Part shown: positions 45,934-54,227 of the stretch, piece after piece
Position numbering within the stretch: position 1 is the first letter of the stretch
Layout: the number at the start of each line of letters is the position of its first letter
Source: HGM10766 sp900757295
Lineage (GTDB): Bacteria > Bacillota_I > Bacilli_A > RF39 > UBA660
DNA length: 64,000 bases
Reading direction: 5' to 3'
Assembly: GCA_025992315.1 (NCBI GenBank)
Contig: DAJPHG010000001.1
Location: forward strand, 1,054,001 to 1,118,000
Position numbers and translations under genes: made by a program
The notes under the pieces: model-generated
Told to the model about the DNA's origin: nothing
Database searches by the model: none
The model's input: only the letters and a program-made list of their open reading frames with translations

Positions 45934-46383
45934 TTAAAATATAATTTTTTTAATTCTCTTAATAAGTTTTTCTTCTTTTGTTTTTATGTAAGCATCTAAA
46001 TATAAATTATTTTGTTTATACTTAGACGGCAATTTTAAATCTAATTCTAGTATTTGATAATTAACTTTATTATATATATCGTACTCTAAATCTTTTATTG
46101 CTTTTATTTTATAGGAATAAGGATGATTGTTTATATAAATTAATTTAGAGTTTTTTATAGTTTTAATATCATTAACTTTACTAGAAAAATAATAAGTACA
46201 TAAATTATTTTGACAACTAACTTGAATTTTACTATTTATTCTATCACTTACTTTATAAAATATAGAAAATATAAAAAGGATTGAGAGGATAAAATAAAAT
46301 ACTAAATAAATACCATTATACTTTTTTGATTTTAAATTTAGTAAATAATTACTATTATTTTTATAATAATCAAACATGCGCAT
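45934..46383 (-). CDS. short HlyD/ComB-like bacteriocin export accessory protein
   Basis: 149 aa. Cytoplasmic N-terminus, one membrane helix (28-48), then an extracellular beta-rich part with two Cys (SCQNNLC) and an end (LELDLKLPSKYKQNNLYLDA) recalling the last strand region of membrane-fusion accessory proteins. Normal accessory proteins have about 450 aa; the coiled-coil hairpin is absent here. It overlaps the exporter gene by 14 bp and its stop lies in the ribosome site of peptide 1. Call based mainly on topology and context. Confidence 0.65.
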   Translation of the reverse strand: MRMFDYYKNNSNYLLNLKSKKYNGIYLVFYFILSILFIFSIFYKVSDRINSKIQVSCQNNLCTYYFSSKVNDIKTIKNSKLIYINNHPYSYKIKAIKDLEYDIYNKVNYQILELDLKLPSKYKQNNLYLDAYIKTKEEKLIKRIKKIIF

Positions 46384-48430
46384 TTGCCTTTTTAAAATTA
46401 ATCACCTCATCAAACAATGCCTGATTATTCCGATGACTAATATAAATTAAAGTTTTATCTTTTAGGTAAATGCACAAATCTTTGATAATATTGCTTTCTA
46501 ATATTTCGTCTACTTCGCTTAAAGCTTCATCTAAAATTATGATTGTTGAATTTTTAATTAAAGCTCTAGCCAAAAGTATACGTTGTCGTTCTCCACCAGA
46601 AATATTATAGGATTGATTATTTATTAATGTTTCAAATCTTAATGGCTTTTTACTAACTATCTCTTCTAAACGACATATTTTAGCTATTTCATAGAATTTT
46701 TTGGTACTAACTTTATTATCTAAAACAATATTATTATAAATAGTATCTGTAAATAAATTTTCTTTTTGTGCCAAATAAGTAATATTATTTCGAATAGTAT
46801 TCAAATTGTAATCTAAAATATTTATATTATTAATTTTAATCTTCCCTTGATCATAATCATACAATCGATATAATAATTTACATACTGTGCTTTTCCCACA
46901 CCCAGATGAACCTTTAAACATAACCTTGGCCCCTTTTTTTATAAATATATCTAAATTATTACAAACAAGATCATATTCATTGTAACTAAATGTCAAATTG
47001 CTTATAGAAATATCACCATTAATAAATTTTTGTTTGGGGGTGAAAAATTGTTCTTCTTGTAGGGATAAAAATTCATTAATTTTATTAAATGAAGCTTTAA
47101 CCATATTTATTTTAGGCAAAATATCTATCAAATTTTTTAAAGGTGTCATAAGAAATACTAAAATTGAATTAAAAGTTATTAATGTAACTAAGCTAATTTC
47201 TCCTTTCATAATTAATAATAAACCTACAGATGTTATTATAGTCATTCCTAATTCATTCACTAATTTCTTTAAAAATTCTCCATTTAATAAAAAATTATTA
47301 AAATTAAAAGTATGTTTTAAATATTTACAATAGCTATATTCTATTTGTTTTAAAAATAATTCTAATTTATTAATATTTTTTATTGTTAGAAAACTATCCA
47401 CCTTTTCTATTATTTCATTATTAAATTTGGCATTTAATTCTATGTTTTCGTTAATTTTTTGATAAATAGGAAAATTAAATAATACTCCTACAATTATAAA
47501 TAAGCAAATCATTAGTAGCAGAAGAAAAAATAACTTTTTGCTTATAAAATATAATATTATTAAGGAGCATAATGCTAGCAATAAATCTAATGAAAATGTA
47601 ATAAAAATTTTAGAAAACAAATCTTTTATATTATTCATTTCATTTATTCTAGTTATAATTTCACCAGAGGTTCTATTACTAACATTTTTTAAAGGAAGTG
47701 ACATTAAATGTGTTATAAAAGGCATCATAGTTCGTATATCAATATTTTTATTTAAGTAATTTTCATAATAATCTCTTATAAAATTTGTTACTATTTTAAA
47801 GAATGTTAAAATTAAAAATAATACTATAATATACTTTAAGTTTTTTCTATTTTTTATAGATATTGCAGCTAAAGCAAATTTTAAATAGAAACTAGTAATT
47901 ATACTTAATAATGCTAATATAAAACTGGAGCAAAATAAACTAGATATAATATTTTTTTCTTTTGAAATAATGTTTATGATGTATTTTATAAGATTCATTG
48001 GTTTTTTAAGTGAAAGTATTTCTGTATTTGGATATATTTTTATAATTACATTACTCCAAATTGCTAAAAATTCGTCTAATTTCATAGTTTGCAAACCAGT
48101 TGCTGGATCCATAATTTGAATTTTCTCTTTTTCGATGTTAATTGAATATATAACAACAAAATGATTAAACTGATTATTAACTTCAACATGAGCTATAACT
48201 GGAAATATTAAATCTTTTAAATTATCTGTTTTAACTCCTGTGGCATCGAATCCATATTTTTTTGCTGCGTTTATGATATGAAATGCTGTTGTACCATTTT
48301 TATTAACATGAGTGTCCATTTTTATAGTTTCAAGAGGTATATAGCCGCCATAATATTTAATAATTGACAATAAACAACACGCACCGCAGTCTTTCAAATC
48401 ATACTGCTTTACTATAACTTTTTTTAACAC
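46370..48430 (-). CDS. peptidase-containing ABC transporter for bacteriocin export
   Basis: 686 aa. N-terminal C39 peptidase: YDLKDCGACCLLSIIKYYGG (catalytic Cys, near 16), FNHFVVIYS (His) and IMDPATG (Asp). A six-helix membrane domain follows (about 165-430), then an ATPase domain with FKGSSGCGKST (Walker A), SGGERQRILLARAL (signature), IIILDEALSEVDE (Walker B) and ISHR (His switch). Such proteins cut double-glycine leaders and export the mature peptide. It starts with GTG behind GGGAGGAG and is the first gene of a five-gene operon ending at 45455. Confidence 0.95.
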   Translation of the reverse strand: MLKKVIVKQYDLKDCGACCLLSIIKYYGGYIPLETIKMDTHVNKNGTTAFHIINAAKKYGFDATGVKTDNLKDLIFPVIAHVEVNNQFNHFVVIYSINIEKEKIQIMDPATGLQTMKLDEFLAIWSNVIIKIYPNTEILSLKKPMNLIKYIINIISKEKNIISSLFCSSFILALLSIITSFYLKFALAAISIKNRKNLKYIIVLFLILTFFKIVTNFIRDYYENYLNKNIDIRTMMPFITHLMSLPLKNVSNRTSGEIITRINEMNNIKDLFSKIFITFSLDLLLALCSLIILYFISKKLFFLLLLMICLFIIVGVLFNFPIYQKINENIELNAKFNNEIIEKVDSFLTIKNINKLELFLKQIEYSYCKYLKHTFNFNNFLLNGEFLKKLVNELGMTIITSVGLLLIMKGEISLVTLITFNSILVFLMTPLKNLIDILPKINMVKASFNKINEFLSLQEEQFFTPKQKFINGDISISNLTFSYNEYDLVCNNLDIFIKKGAKVMFKGSSGCGKSTVCKLLYRLYDYDQGKIKINNINILDYNLNTIRNNITYLAQKENLFTDTIYNNIVLDNKVSTKKFYEIAKICRLEEIVSKKPLRFETLINNQSYNISGGERQRILLARALIKNSTIIILDEALSEVDEILESNIIKDLCIYLKDKTLIYISHRNNQALFDEVINFKKANAHV

Positions 48431-48500
48431 TTCTAACTCCTCCCTTCACTATATATATTAACGATTTATTTTCTATTTCCTTTTTTATTTCAGAAAAATG

Positions 48501-48528
48501 TAATATTTTTTTTTAATTTTCATAAATA
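48501..48528 (+). promoter_or_regulatory. possible sigma-E promoter of spoIIIAH
   Basis: TAATATT (48501-48507), 13 bp, CATAAATA (48521-48528). Resembles the mother-cell sigma-E consensus (KMATATT, 14-15 bp, CATACANT), though the spacer is one base short. Confidence 0.4.
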
Positions 48529-48555
48529 TTAATAGAAAACATGGAGGTGTTAACA

Positions 48556-49047
48556 TTGATTAACAAACAAAATTTATGGTTTTTAACTTTATTTAGTTTA
48601 ATTTTAGTATTAAGTATTTACTATTTAACAATGCCAGATGAAGTTTTAAAAACTGTAAAGACTCAAGATAATAATACAAAAGAAACAGTAAATATTGAAG
48701 AAAGTGATGCTTTAACAGCTTTAAGAGTCGAAGCTGATGAAGAAACATTAAAAGAAATGAATAATTTACAAGAAGTATTATTAAATGAATCCGCAACTGT
48801 AGATGAAAAAAATGATGCATATGAAACATTAAAAGATTTAAATCAAACAAAAGGAAAAGAAGAAACAATTGAAAAAAGTATTTTAGAAAAGCATAAACTA
48901 AAAAGTTTTGTTAAAATTAAGCAAGATCAAATTCAAATTGTTATATCTAATAAAAAACACGATGAAAAATTAGCTAACAATATTATTAGAACTGTTCAAA
49001 GTAACTTTGATACTCAAATGTATATCACCGTAAAATTCCAAAGTTAG
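48556..49047 (+). CDS. spoIIIAH: stage III sporulation protein AH-like
   Basis: 163 aa from a TTG start 8 bp after GGAGG; an ATG in frame at 48541 overlaps that GGAGG. One membrane helix (WFLTLFSLILVLSIYYLT), an acidic Asn/Glu-rich linker, and a C-terminal domain of the ring-forming YscJ-like type (KSFVKIKQDQIQIVISNKKHD). SpoIIIAH sits in the mother-cell membrane and binds SpoIIQ across the septum. The other spoIIIA genes are not nearby. Bacillus SpoIIIAH is about 218 aa. Confidence 0.7.
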   Translation: MINKQNLWFLTLFSLILVLSIYYLTMPDEVLKTVKTQDNNTKETVNIEESDALTALRVEADEETLKEMNNLQEVLLNESATVDEKNDAYETLKDLNQTKGKEETIEKSILEKHKLKSFVKIKQDQIQIVISNKKHDEKLANNIIRTVQSNFDTQMYITVKFQS

Positions 49048-49069
49048 TATTTTTTAGGCATAAACTCTC

Positions 49070-49096
49070 ACTTTAAATAATTTATTTCATAAAATA
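49070..49096 (+). promoter_or_regulatory. sigma-K-type promoter of gerE
   Basis: AC (49070-49071), exactly 16 bp, CATAAAATA (49088-49096). This is a full match to the sigma-K consensus AC-N16-CATANNNTA. In Bacillus gerE is transcribed by sigma-K. Confidence 0.65.
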
Positions 49097-49135
49097 AAGT
49101 GGATATGGATATTAAAATGAAAGTGAGGTTAAGGC

Positions 49136-49342
49136 ATGAAAAAAAGCATTCTTACCCAAAGAGAGCAAGAAGTATTTGAATTATTAGTTCTTAATAAATC
49201 AACAAAAGAAATAGCTCAATTCTTAGGTATTAGTGAAAAAACAGTAAGAAATCATATATCTAATGCAATGCAAAAATTAGGAGTCAAAGGTCGTGCCCAA
49301 GCTGTAGTTGAGCTTTTAAAATTAGGTGAACTATCAATATAA
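49136..49342 (+). CDS. gerE: late spore regulator GerE
   Basis: 68 aa; the whole protein is a LuxR/GerE-type HTH (LTQREQEVFELLVLNKSTKE, ISEKTVRNHISNAMQKLGV). Small stand-alone size, sporulation neighbours and a sigma-K promoter support GerE, the last regulator of the mother-cell cascade that controls coat genes. Confidence 0.9.
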   Translation: MKKSILTQREQEVFELLVLNKSTKEIAQFLGISEKTVRNHISNAMQKLGVKGRAQAVVELLKLGELSI

Positions 49343-49365
49343 AGTCTTTTTAAAGACTTTTTTTA
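49341..49365 (+). terminator. intrinsic terminator after gerE
   Basis: AAAGTCTTTTTAAAGACTTT followed by TTTT. Confidence 0.8.
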
Positions 49366-49411
49366 GTATAAATTAATATCTAAATCAATATAATTTATTA
49401 GGTGATAAACA

Positions 49412-50359
49412 ATGTTAAAAAAAGCATCATTTCGAAAGATAGCTATTGCCACATGTGCTTTATTAGTAATACTAATTTTATATGTTTTTCCTAAAGATGA
49501 TACTAAAAAGTATCAAACTGAAACAAAGTATATTAATACAACTAAATCAGATATATTCTTAATTGATGAGAATAATTATGTAGCTATGACTAACATTCCA
49601 ATTTCTAGTAAAGGTACAATAAATAAAGCCAAAAAAATTCTTCAAACTTTAGTAATAGGAAGTAAACAAAGCGAGTACATTCCTAATGGATTTACGGCTA
49701 TAATTCCTAAAAATACTAAAATAAACAGCATTGATTTTAAAAATAATTTAATAAAAGTAGATTTTTCAAAAGAATTACTTAATGTTGATCAAAATAATGA
49801 AGAAAAAATGATTGAATCTATTGTCTATTCCCTAACCTCTATTAAAGATGTTAAAAAAGTAATGATTTTCGTAAATGGAGAAATATTATATCAAATGCCA
49901 AATTCTAAAAAAAATCTTCCTGAAACATTTGATAGAAGCTATGGTATTAATAAAGTTTACGATTTAAATACTATATCTAATAGTACTAAAACAACAGTTT
50001 ATTATATAAGTAAGTATGATGATACTTATTATTATGTTCCTATAACAAAAATAAATAACGATCCATCTAATAAAGTAGAAATTATTATAAATGAATTAAA
50101 AAACAATCCAATTTATCAAACAAATTTAATGAGCTATTTAAAAGCTAATGCAGAGTTACAAGATTATGAAATAAAAGAAAATAGTATTAGCTTAAGTTTT
50201 AATCAAAACTTGCTTGACAGTTTAGATGATAAAAGTATTTCTGAAGAAGTTAAATATACTATTTCTTTATCAATAAAGGATAATTTTGATATAAATGAAG
50301 TCATATTTAAAGTAAATGATGAAGAAATAGACAAATTAGTATTAAAAACAGTTGAATAA
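49412..50359 (+). CDS. gerM: spore germination/sporulation protein GerM
   Basis: 315 aa. N-terminal membrane anchor (10-27), then two GerMN domains (about 60-165 and 185-305). The first includes INKAKKILQTLVIG and IPKNTKINSIDFKNN. No lipobox is seen, whereas Bacillus GerM is a lipoprotein. GerM helps hold the SpoIIIAH-SpoIIQ channel at the septum, which fits the nearby spoIIIAH. Confidence 0.88.
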   Translation: MLKKASFRKIAIATCALLVILILYVFPKDDTKKYQTETKYINTTKSDIFLIDENNYVAMTNIPISSKGTINKAKKILQTLVIGSKQSEYIPNGFTAIIPKNTKINSIDFKNNLIKVDFSKELLNVDQNNEEKMIESIVYSLTSIKDVKKVMIFVNGEILYQMPNSKKNLPETFDRSYGINKVYDLNTISNSTKTTVYYISKYDDTYYYVPITKINNDPSNKVEIIINELKNNPIYQTNLMSYLKANAELQDYEIKENSISLSFNQNLLDSLDDKSISEEVKYTISLSIKDNFDINEVIFKVNDEEIDKLVLKTVE

Positions 50360-50399
50360 TTTTAAATTTTGTTTTATAATCAGTTTGCAAGGCTGATTT

Positions 50400-50476
50400 G
50401 TCTACATAGCTCAGCTGGATAGAGCATACGCCTTCTAAGCGTACGGTCGTAGGTTCGAATCCTACTGTGGACACCA
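50400..50476 (+). tRNA. tRNA-Arg (anticodon TCT)
   Basis: 77 nt with CCA encoded at 50474-50476. Acceptor arms GTCTACA / TGTGGAC pair fully (one G-U). D loop AGCTCAGCTGGATAGAGC, anticodon loop CTTCTAA giving TCT (reads AGA), T loop GGTTCGAATCC. A terminator follows. Confidence 0.97.
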
Positions 50477-50487
50477 TATAGTTATTA

Positions 50488-50515
50488 AAACTCGAATGTT
50501 ATTCGAGTTTTTTTA
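50488..50515 (+). terminator. intrinsic terminator after tRNA-Arg
   Basis: AAACTCGAATGTTATTCGAGTTT followed by T tract. Just downstream is a separate AT palindrome (about 50526-50553; arms TAATAAAAGAATA) spanning the end of the next minus-strand gene. Confidence 0.88.
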
Positions 50516-50538
50516 TTTTACTGCATAATAAAAGAATA

Positions 50539-51306
50539 TTATTCTTTTATTAAATCACTTAAATATACTATTTCTAAATCTTGAAATTTAATTTGATTTA
50601 ATAATATTTTAATATCCTTTAAATTAGTATCTTTTTTTATTAAAATTATTGAACCGTTTTCCAATGTATTTTTTATATCATATATATTATCATTTAAATA
50701 ATGAGTATTCTTTATAATATAATTACCTTTGCTTTTACAAATATCTTGATTACTTTGATTATATAAACACAATTTTTTATTAATTTTATCATTATTGAGT
50801 AACGTTTCTACTTGCTTAAATTTTTTAACATCTTTTTCATTATTTATTAATTCAAACTTTATATTTTTATCATAATTATTCTTATTTATAAGTAAATCTA
50901 TTTTATAATTTCTAAAGTAATTAATTAAGTCTTCATTATATTCTATAATAACTGAAATTTGTTTTTTACTTTTATTTCCACTTATTATAATTTTATCTTT
51001 ATTATCTTCTATTGAAATACTAGGTTTTACATCATCATAAACTAAATAATATTCATTAAATGCATTTAAAGATTTCATTTTATTAAAACTTTTTTCAACA
51101 TTAACTTTACTCCCCTTTATTCCTGGAATAATAAAATTATTTACCACTGTGGCATCTTTAGAGTCTATTAACAACTCATTTTCTTTAGATTTAATTTCTT
51201 GCAATATAGGATTTTTTTCTTGTACAATCAAAGCTATTTTATCAGTATAATAAAAACTAAAAACAAGTATACTACAAATACCCAAAATTTGAAAAAATCT
51301 TTTCAT
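50539..51306 (-). CDS. exported deacetylase-like protein lacking catalytic motifs
   Basis: 255 aa with an N-terminal membrane anchor. The block IPGIKGSKVNVEKSFNKMK, followed by YYLVYDDVKPSISIEDN and IISGNKSKKQISVII, resembles the pre-domain and beginning of a family of membrane-anchored polysaccharide deacetylases known to me from gut Firmicutes. The TFDDG and HxxxH metal motifs of NodB-type deacetylases are absent, so it is probably inactive. Start at 51306 with AAGGTGA upstream. Assignment is from memory of the pattern and is tentative. Confidence 0.45.
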   Translation of the reverse strand: MKRFFQILGICSILVFSFYYTDKIALIVQEKNPILQEIKSKENELLIDSKDATVVNNFIIPGIKGSKVNVEKSFNKMKSLNAFNEYYLVYDDVKPSISIEDNKDKIIISGNKSKKQISVIIEYNEDLINYFRNYKIDLLINKNNYDKNIKFELINNEKDVKKFKQVETLLNNDKINKKLCLYNQSNQDICKSKGNYIIKNTHYLNDNIYDIKNTLENGSIILIKKDTNLKDIKILLNQIKFQDLEIVYLSDLIKE

Positions 51307-51371
51307 AAAACTCACCTTACTATAAGTATATGATAAAGATTATTTTTCATAAATAAAAAAGCTTAAATTAA

Positions 51372-51728
51372 TTAATTTAAGCGATGTTTGATTAAATCTG
51401 CTCCACGTTTAGGATTTTCTAATAAAATATCATATACATTTTTATCTTTTCTTAATTCTTCAATAAATTTAATTTCATCGTTACTCATTGGCACAGCTTC
51501 ATAATTATCATCTTCTACAACTTTTATTAAATGATCTACTCCAAGTAAATAATCAGCAGTAACATTAAATATTTGCATAAAATCTATTATATTTTCTAAT
51601 GGTGGTTGTCTAGTTTCTTTTTCATAACAACAAATTGTAGATTTATCTAATCCTAACATTTCTCCTAATTCCGTTTGTGTTAAATGTTTTTGTTTTCGCA
51701 AAGCTCTTAGTCTATCCCCTTTAAACAT
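51372..51728 (-). CDS. XRE-family repressor
   Basis: 118 aa. N-terminal HTH (RLRALRKQKHLTQTELGEML, LDKSTICCYEKETRQPPL) with ADYLLG, the usual end of SinR/Xre-like domains, then a C-terminal helical part of about 45 residues. Divergent from a second XRE gene; both could bind the shared 110-bp intergenic region. Ribosome site AAGAGGTGA. Confidence 0.85.
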   Translation of the reverse strand: MFKGDRLRALRKQKHLTQTELGEMLGLDKSTICCYEKETRQPPLENIIDFMQIFNVTADYLLGVDHLIKVVEDDNYEAVPMSNDEIKFIEELRKDKNVYDILLENPKRGADLIKHRLN

Positions 51729-51798
51729 AAAGTCACCTCTTGAGTTGTATTATATAATTTACAAAACGCAAAATGTTATATGTTTACATTTAATAAAC

Positions 51799-51828
51799 TT
51801 TTATCTTGATAATCAATAAAAGATAAAT
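51799..51828. repeat. inverted repeat between divergent XRE genes (operator candidate)
   Basis: Arms TTTTATCTT and AAGATAAA (8 of 9 pairs) around GATAATCAATAA. It overlaps the -35 and spacer of the plus-strand promoter at 51806-51834, a fitting place for a repressor site. Confidence 0.45.
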
Positions 51829-51834
51829 TATAAT
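51806..51834 (+). promoter_or_regulatory. sigma-A promoter of the small XRE gene
   Basis: TTGATA (51806-51811), 17-bp spacer, TATAAT (51829-51834). The predicted transcript start is near 51841, on or next to the start of the gene. Confidence 0.75.
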
Positions 51835-51849
51835 TAAGATGTGATTGAT

Positions 51850-52047
51850 ATGAAAAAACTAAAAGAAATAAGATGTAAGTACGGCTATACTTGTGCACAA
51901 ATGGCCGAGAAATTAAATATGTGTACAGCCTTTTATTGGCAAATAGAAAATCAGAAACGTGGTTTATATTATGCAACGGCTAAAAAAATAGCTGCCATTT
52001 TCAATTTAAAACCAGATGACTTATTTTATGATGAAGAATTATCTTGA
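51850..52047 (+). CDS. small XRE-family regulator
   Basis: 65 aa from the ATG at 51850, or 68 aa from the GTG at 51841. A single HTH domain (IRCKYGYTCAQMAEKLNM, WQIENQKRGLYYATAKKIAA) ending KPDDLFYDEEL. Because the predicted transcript starts close to 51841, the leader is nearly absent and no clear Shine-Dalgarno is present; a leaderless GTG start is possible. The 3' end overlaps the convergent ssb gene by 22 bp. Confidence 0.8.
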   Translation: MKKLKEIRCKYGYTCAQMAEKLNMCTAFYWQIENQKRGLYYATAKKIAAIFNLKPDDLFYDEELS

Positions 52048-52382
52048 TTTAATTCTTCTTTTTTATTGCCACTACTTAAAAAAGTGATTTTTTCTGCTAC
52101 TACATCCATGCCATATTTTTTATTATTATCATCATCTTCATAAACAGAAGTTTGTAATCTACCCTTTACTCCAACAATATCACCTTTATGACAATATTCA
52201 GTAGTATTTGCAGCTATACCATTCCACAAAACACATCTAATAAAATCAGTTTCATAAATACCATCATTATTTTTAAAATGACGATTTATAGCTAAAGTAA
52301 TTGAAGTCATTTGCTTTTGATTTTTAACACTTAGAAGTTCTGGATCTTGGCATAATCTTCCTACAAGTATTACTTGATTCAT
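52026..52382 (-). CDS. ssb: single-stranded DNA-binding protein
   Basis: 118 aa. OB fold with MNQVILVGRLCQDPEL, FIRCVLWNGIAANTTEYCHKG and GRLQTSVYEDDD. The C-terminus is NQDNSSS rather than the acidic DDDIPF tip that binds repair partners, so this may be an accessory rather than the main SSB. AAAGGAGG precedes the start; the longer frame (to 52472) lacks a ribosome site. Confidence 0.88.
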   Translation of the reverse strand: MNQVILVGRLCQDPELLSVKNQKQMTSITLAINRHFKNNDGIYETDFIRCVLWNGIAANTTEYCHKGDIVGVKGRLQTSVYEDDDNNKKYGMDVVAEKITFLSSGNKKEELNQDNSSS

Positions 52383-52476
52383 TATATTCCTCCTTTCATG
52401 CTTAAAATATAGCAAGTTTAGATAATATAAACAAATCGCAAAAAAATCTTTTTTTAAATATATCATTAACAAAATT

Positions 52477-52502
52477 ATTAAAATTTAATATTAAAATTTA
52501 AT
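52477..52502. repeat. tandem 13-bp repeat ATTAAAATTTAAT x2
   Basis: Two perfect head-to-tail copies of a near-palindromic 13-mer in the gap between ssb and the sufB terminator. Could be chance in such AT-rich DNA. Confidence 0.5.
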
Positions 52503-52547
52503 AATTAAAAAAAAATACTATTATAAAATTTAAATTATAGTAGTATT
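52503..52547 (-). terminator. AT-rich terminator after sufB
   Basis: Minus-strand arms AAATACTA...TATAA and TTATA...ATAGTATTT, followed by a run of nine T. Confidence 0.6.
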
Positions 52548-53837
52548 TTAACTTTTTAATAATCTATTAAGTTCTACAGCATATTCCATTGGAAGTTCTT
52601 TTTTGAATTCTTGAACAAATCCCATAATTATCAGTTCTTTTGCTTGATCCATAGTTAAACCTTTGCTAGTTAAATAAAATAATTCTTCTTCACTAACTTT
52701 AGAAACAGTAGCTTCATGTTCCAAAATACTGCTTGAATTAGCTACAATATTATTAGGAAATGTATCACTTTTAGATATTGAGTCTATTAAAATGGTATCA
52801 CACTTAATTGTTGCTCTACTATTAATAGCATCTTTAGTAATTCTAGTAGTTCCTCGATAATTAGCTATTCCCTTATTTTCAGCAATTGATTTACTAACAA
52901 TATTACTTTTAGTATTTTTTCCTAAATGAATCATCTTGGCTCCAGCATCTAAAACTTGATTTTCTTTAGCGTAGGCTATGCTTATTGAGTTACCTACTGA
53001 ATTATCACCTTTTAAAATACAAGACGGATATTTCATAGTAACTTTACTTCCTATATTACCATCAACCCATTCCATTACGCCATTATCTAAAACAATTGCT
53101 CTTTTAGTAACTAAGTTATAAATATCAGTAGACCAATTTTGAATAGTTGAATATCTCATTTTAGCATTTTTATTTACAAAAATTTCTACTACTCCAGCGT
53201 GTAAAGAATTAGTTGAATATGTTGGAGCAGTACAACCTTCTATATAAGATAACTCAGCATCGTCATCCACAATAATAATTGTTCTTTCAAATTGACCTAA
53301 TGCTTTAGAATTAATTCTAAAGTAACTTTGTAGTGGTCTATCTAATTTAACTCCTTTAGGGATATATATAAATGATCCTCCACTCCAAACGGCACCATTT
53401 AAAGCTGTATATTTATTTTCTTTATAATCAACTAAACTATTAAAATATTTTTTAAATAACTCTGGATGATTTTTTAAAGCTTCATCAGTACTTTCAAATA
53501 TAACATCACTATTTTCATGGCGATGATAAAAAACTTCACTTTCAATTTGATTACTAACACCACCAAGATATTCTTTCTCTGCTTTTATAACACCCAAATC
53601 ATCAAATACATCTTTAATATCTTTTTTTACATTTTCCCAATTATCTGTTGATTTTTGATCTTCTTTTTTATAATACACTATCTGAGAAAAATCTATATCC
53701 AGTTTAGGTCCAAAAGATGGATTGTCTAATTTTAAAAACTCTTCAAATGATTTTAATCTGAAGTCTAACATCCATTGTGGTTCATTTTTACTTTTTGATA
53801 ATTCTATAATAAATTCTTTAGAAATTTTTTGGCTCAT
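52548..53837 (-). CDS. sufB: Fe-S cluster scaffold SufB
   Basis: 429 aa. The right-handed beta-helix domain has GCTAPTYSTNSLHAGVVEIF and HLGKNTKSNIVSKSIAEN with a C-terminal SSILEHEATVSKVSEEELFYL, typical of SufB and not SufD. Assembles Fe-S clusters on the SufBCD complex. It stands alone: sufC, sufD, sufS and sufU are not adjacent. Slightly shorter than the usual ~465 aa. Confidence 0.92.
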   Translation of the reverse strand: MSQKISKEFIIELSKSKNEPQWMLDFRLKSFEEFLKLDNPSFGPKLDIDFSQIVYYKKEDQKSTDNWENVKKDIKDVFDDLGVIKAEKEYLGGVSNQIESEVFYHRHENSDVIFESTDEALKNHPELFKKYFNSLVDYKENKYTALNGAVWSGGSFIYIPKGVKLDRPLQSYFRINSKALGQFERTIIIVDDDAELSYIEGCTAPTYSTNSLHAGVVEIFVNKNAKMRYSTIQNWSTDIYNLVTKRAIVLDNGVMEWVDGNIGSKVTMKYPSCILKGDNSVGNSISIAYAKENQVLDAGAKMIHLGKNTKSNIVSKSIAENKGIANYRGTTRITKDAINSRATIKCDTILIDSISKSDTFPNNIVANSSSILEHEATVSKVSEEELFYLTSKGLTMDQAKELIIMGFVQEFKKELPMEYAVELNRLLKS

Positions 53838-53957
53838 ATAACATCACTATTAGATTATACTACCCTTTTTTTAATATGTAAAACAACTAATTAACCATTT
53901 TTCATTTAATTTTCGATATTTTTTTGATAAAATATAGATAGAATAGGAAATGATAAA

Positions 53958-54227
53958 ATGATTGAAAGAATCAATGATACAGTTTTAGAAGCTATAAAAA
54001 ATTTCAATCCTCTTTTTAATGGCATTGAAATAACTAATAATATTTTAAAATATAATAATGAGAGTGTTAACCTAGCAAATTTTAATTTAAATGATTTATT
54101 CGAAAGCTATCAATTAAAGTTAGATTTAAATAATATGAGTGCAGATGATCTATTTGAAATAATTAAATTAAATGCTGATTTAATAAACGCAAACAAAGGA
54201 GAAAATTATGGAAAACGAGCTAATTAG
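53958..54227 (+). CDS. hypothetical protein, 89 aa
   Basis: Acidic, Asn/Leu-rich small soluble protein; not recognised. It overlaps the next gene by 20 bp, so the two are co-translated and probably act together. Confidence 0.6.
   Translation: MIERINDTVLEAIKNFNPLFNGIEITNNILKYNNESVNLANFNLNDLFESYQLKLDLNNMSADDLFEIIKLNADLINANKGENYGKRAN

Noticed and set aside
45784..45999. Plus-strand 71-aa frame over the peptide 1 region
   Set aside because: Antisense to the bacteriocin precursor and adaptor; no ribosome site.
48593..48868. 91-aa minus-strand frame opposite spoIIIAH
   Set aside because: Leu/His-rich translation is a reverse-strand artefact of Lys/Glu-rich coding sequence.
49067..49127. Competing hairpins (CTCACTTT with TAAAGTG or AAAGTGAG) that might hide the gerE ribosome site
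   Set aside because: The sigma-K promoter at 49070-49096 starts transcription near 49102, so the 5' arm is not in the RNA.
51372..52047. Prophage lysogeny switch formed by the divergent XRE genes
   Set aside because: No integrase, phage structural or replication genes nearby; flanks are ordinary chromosomal genes.
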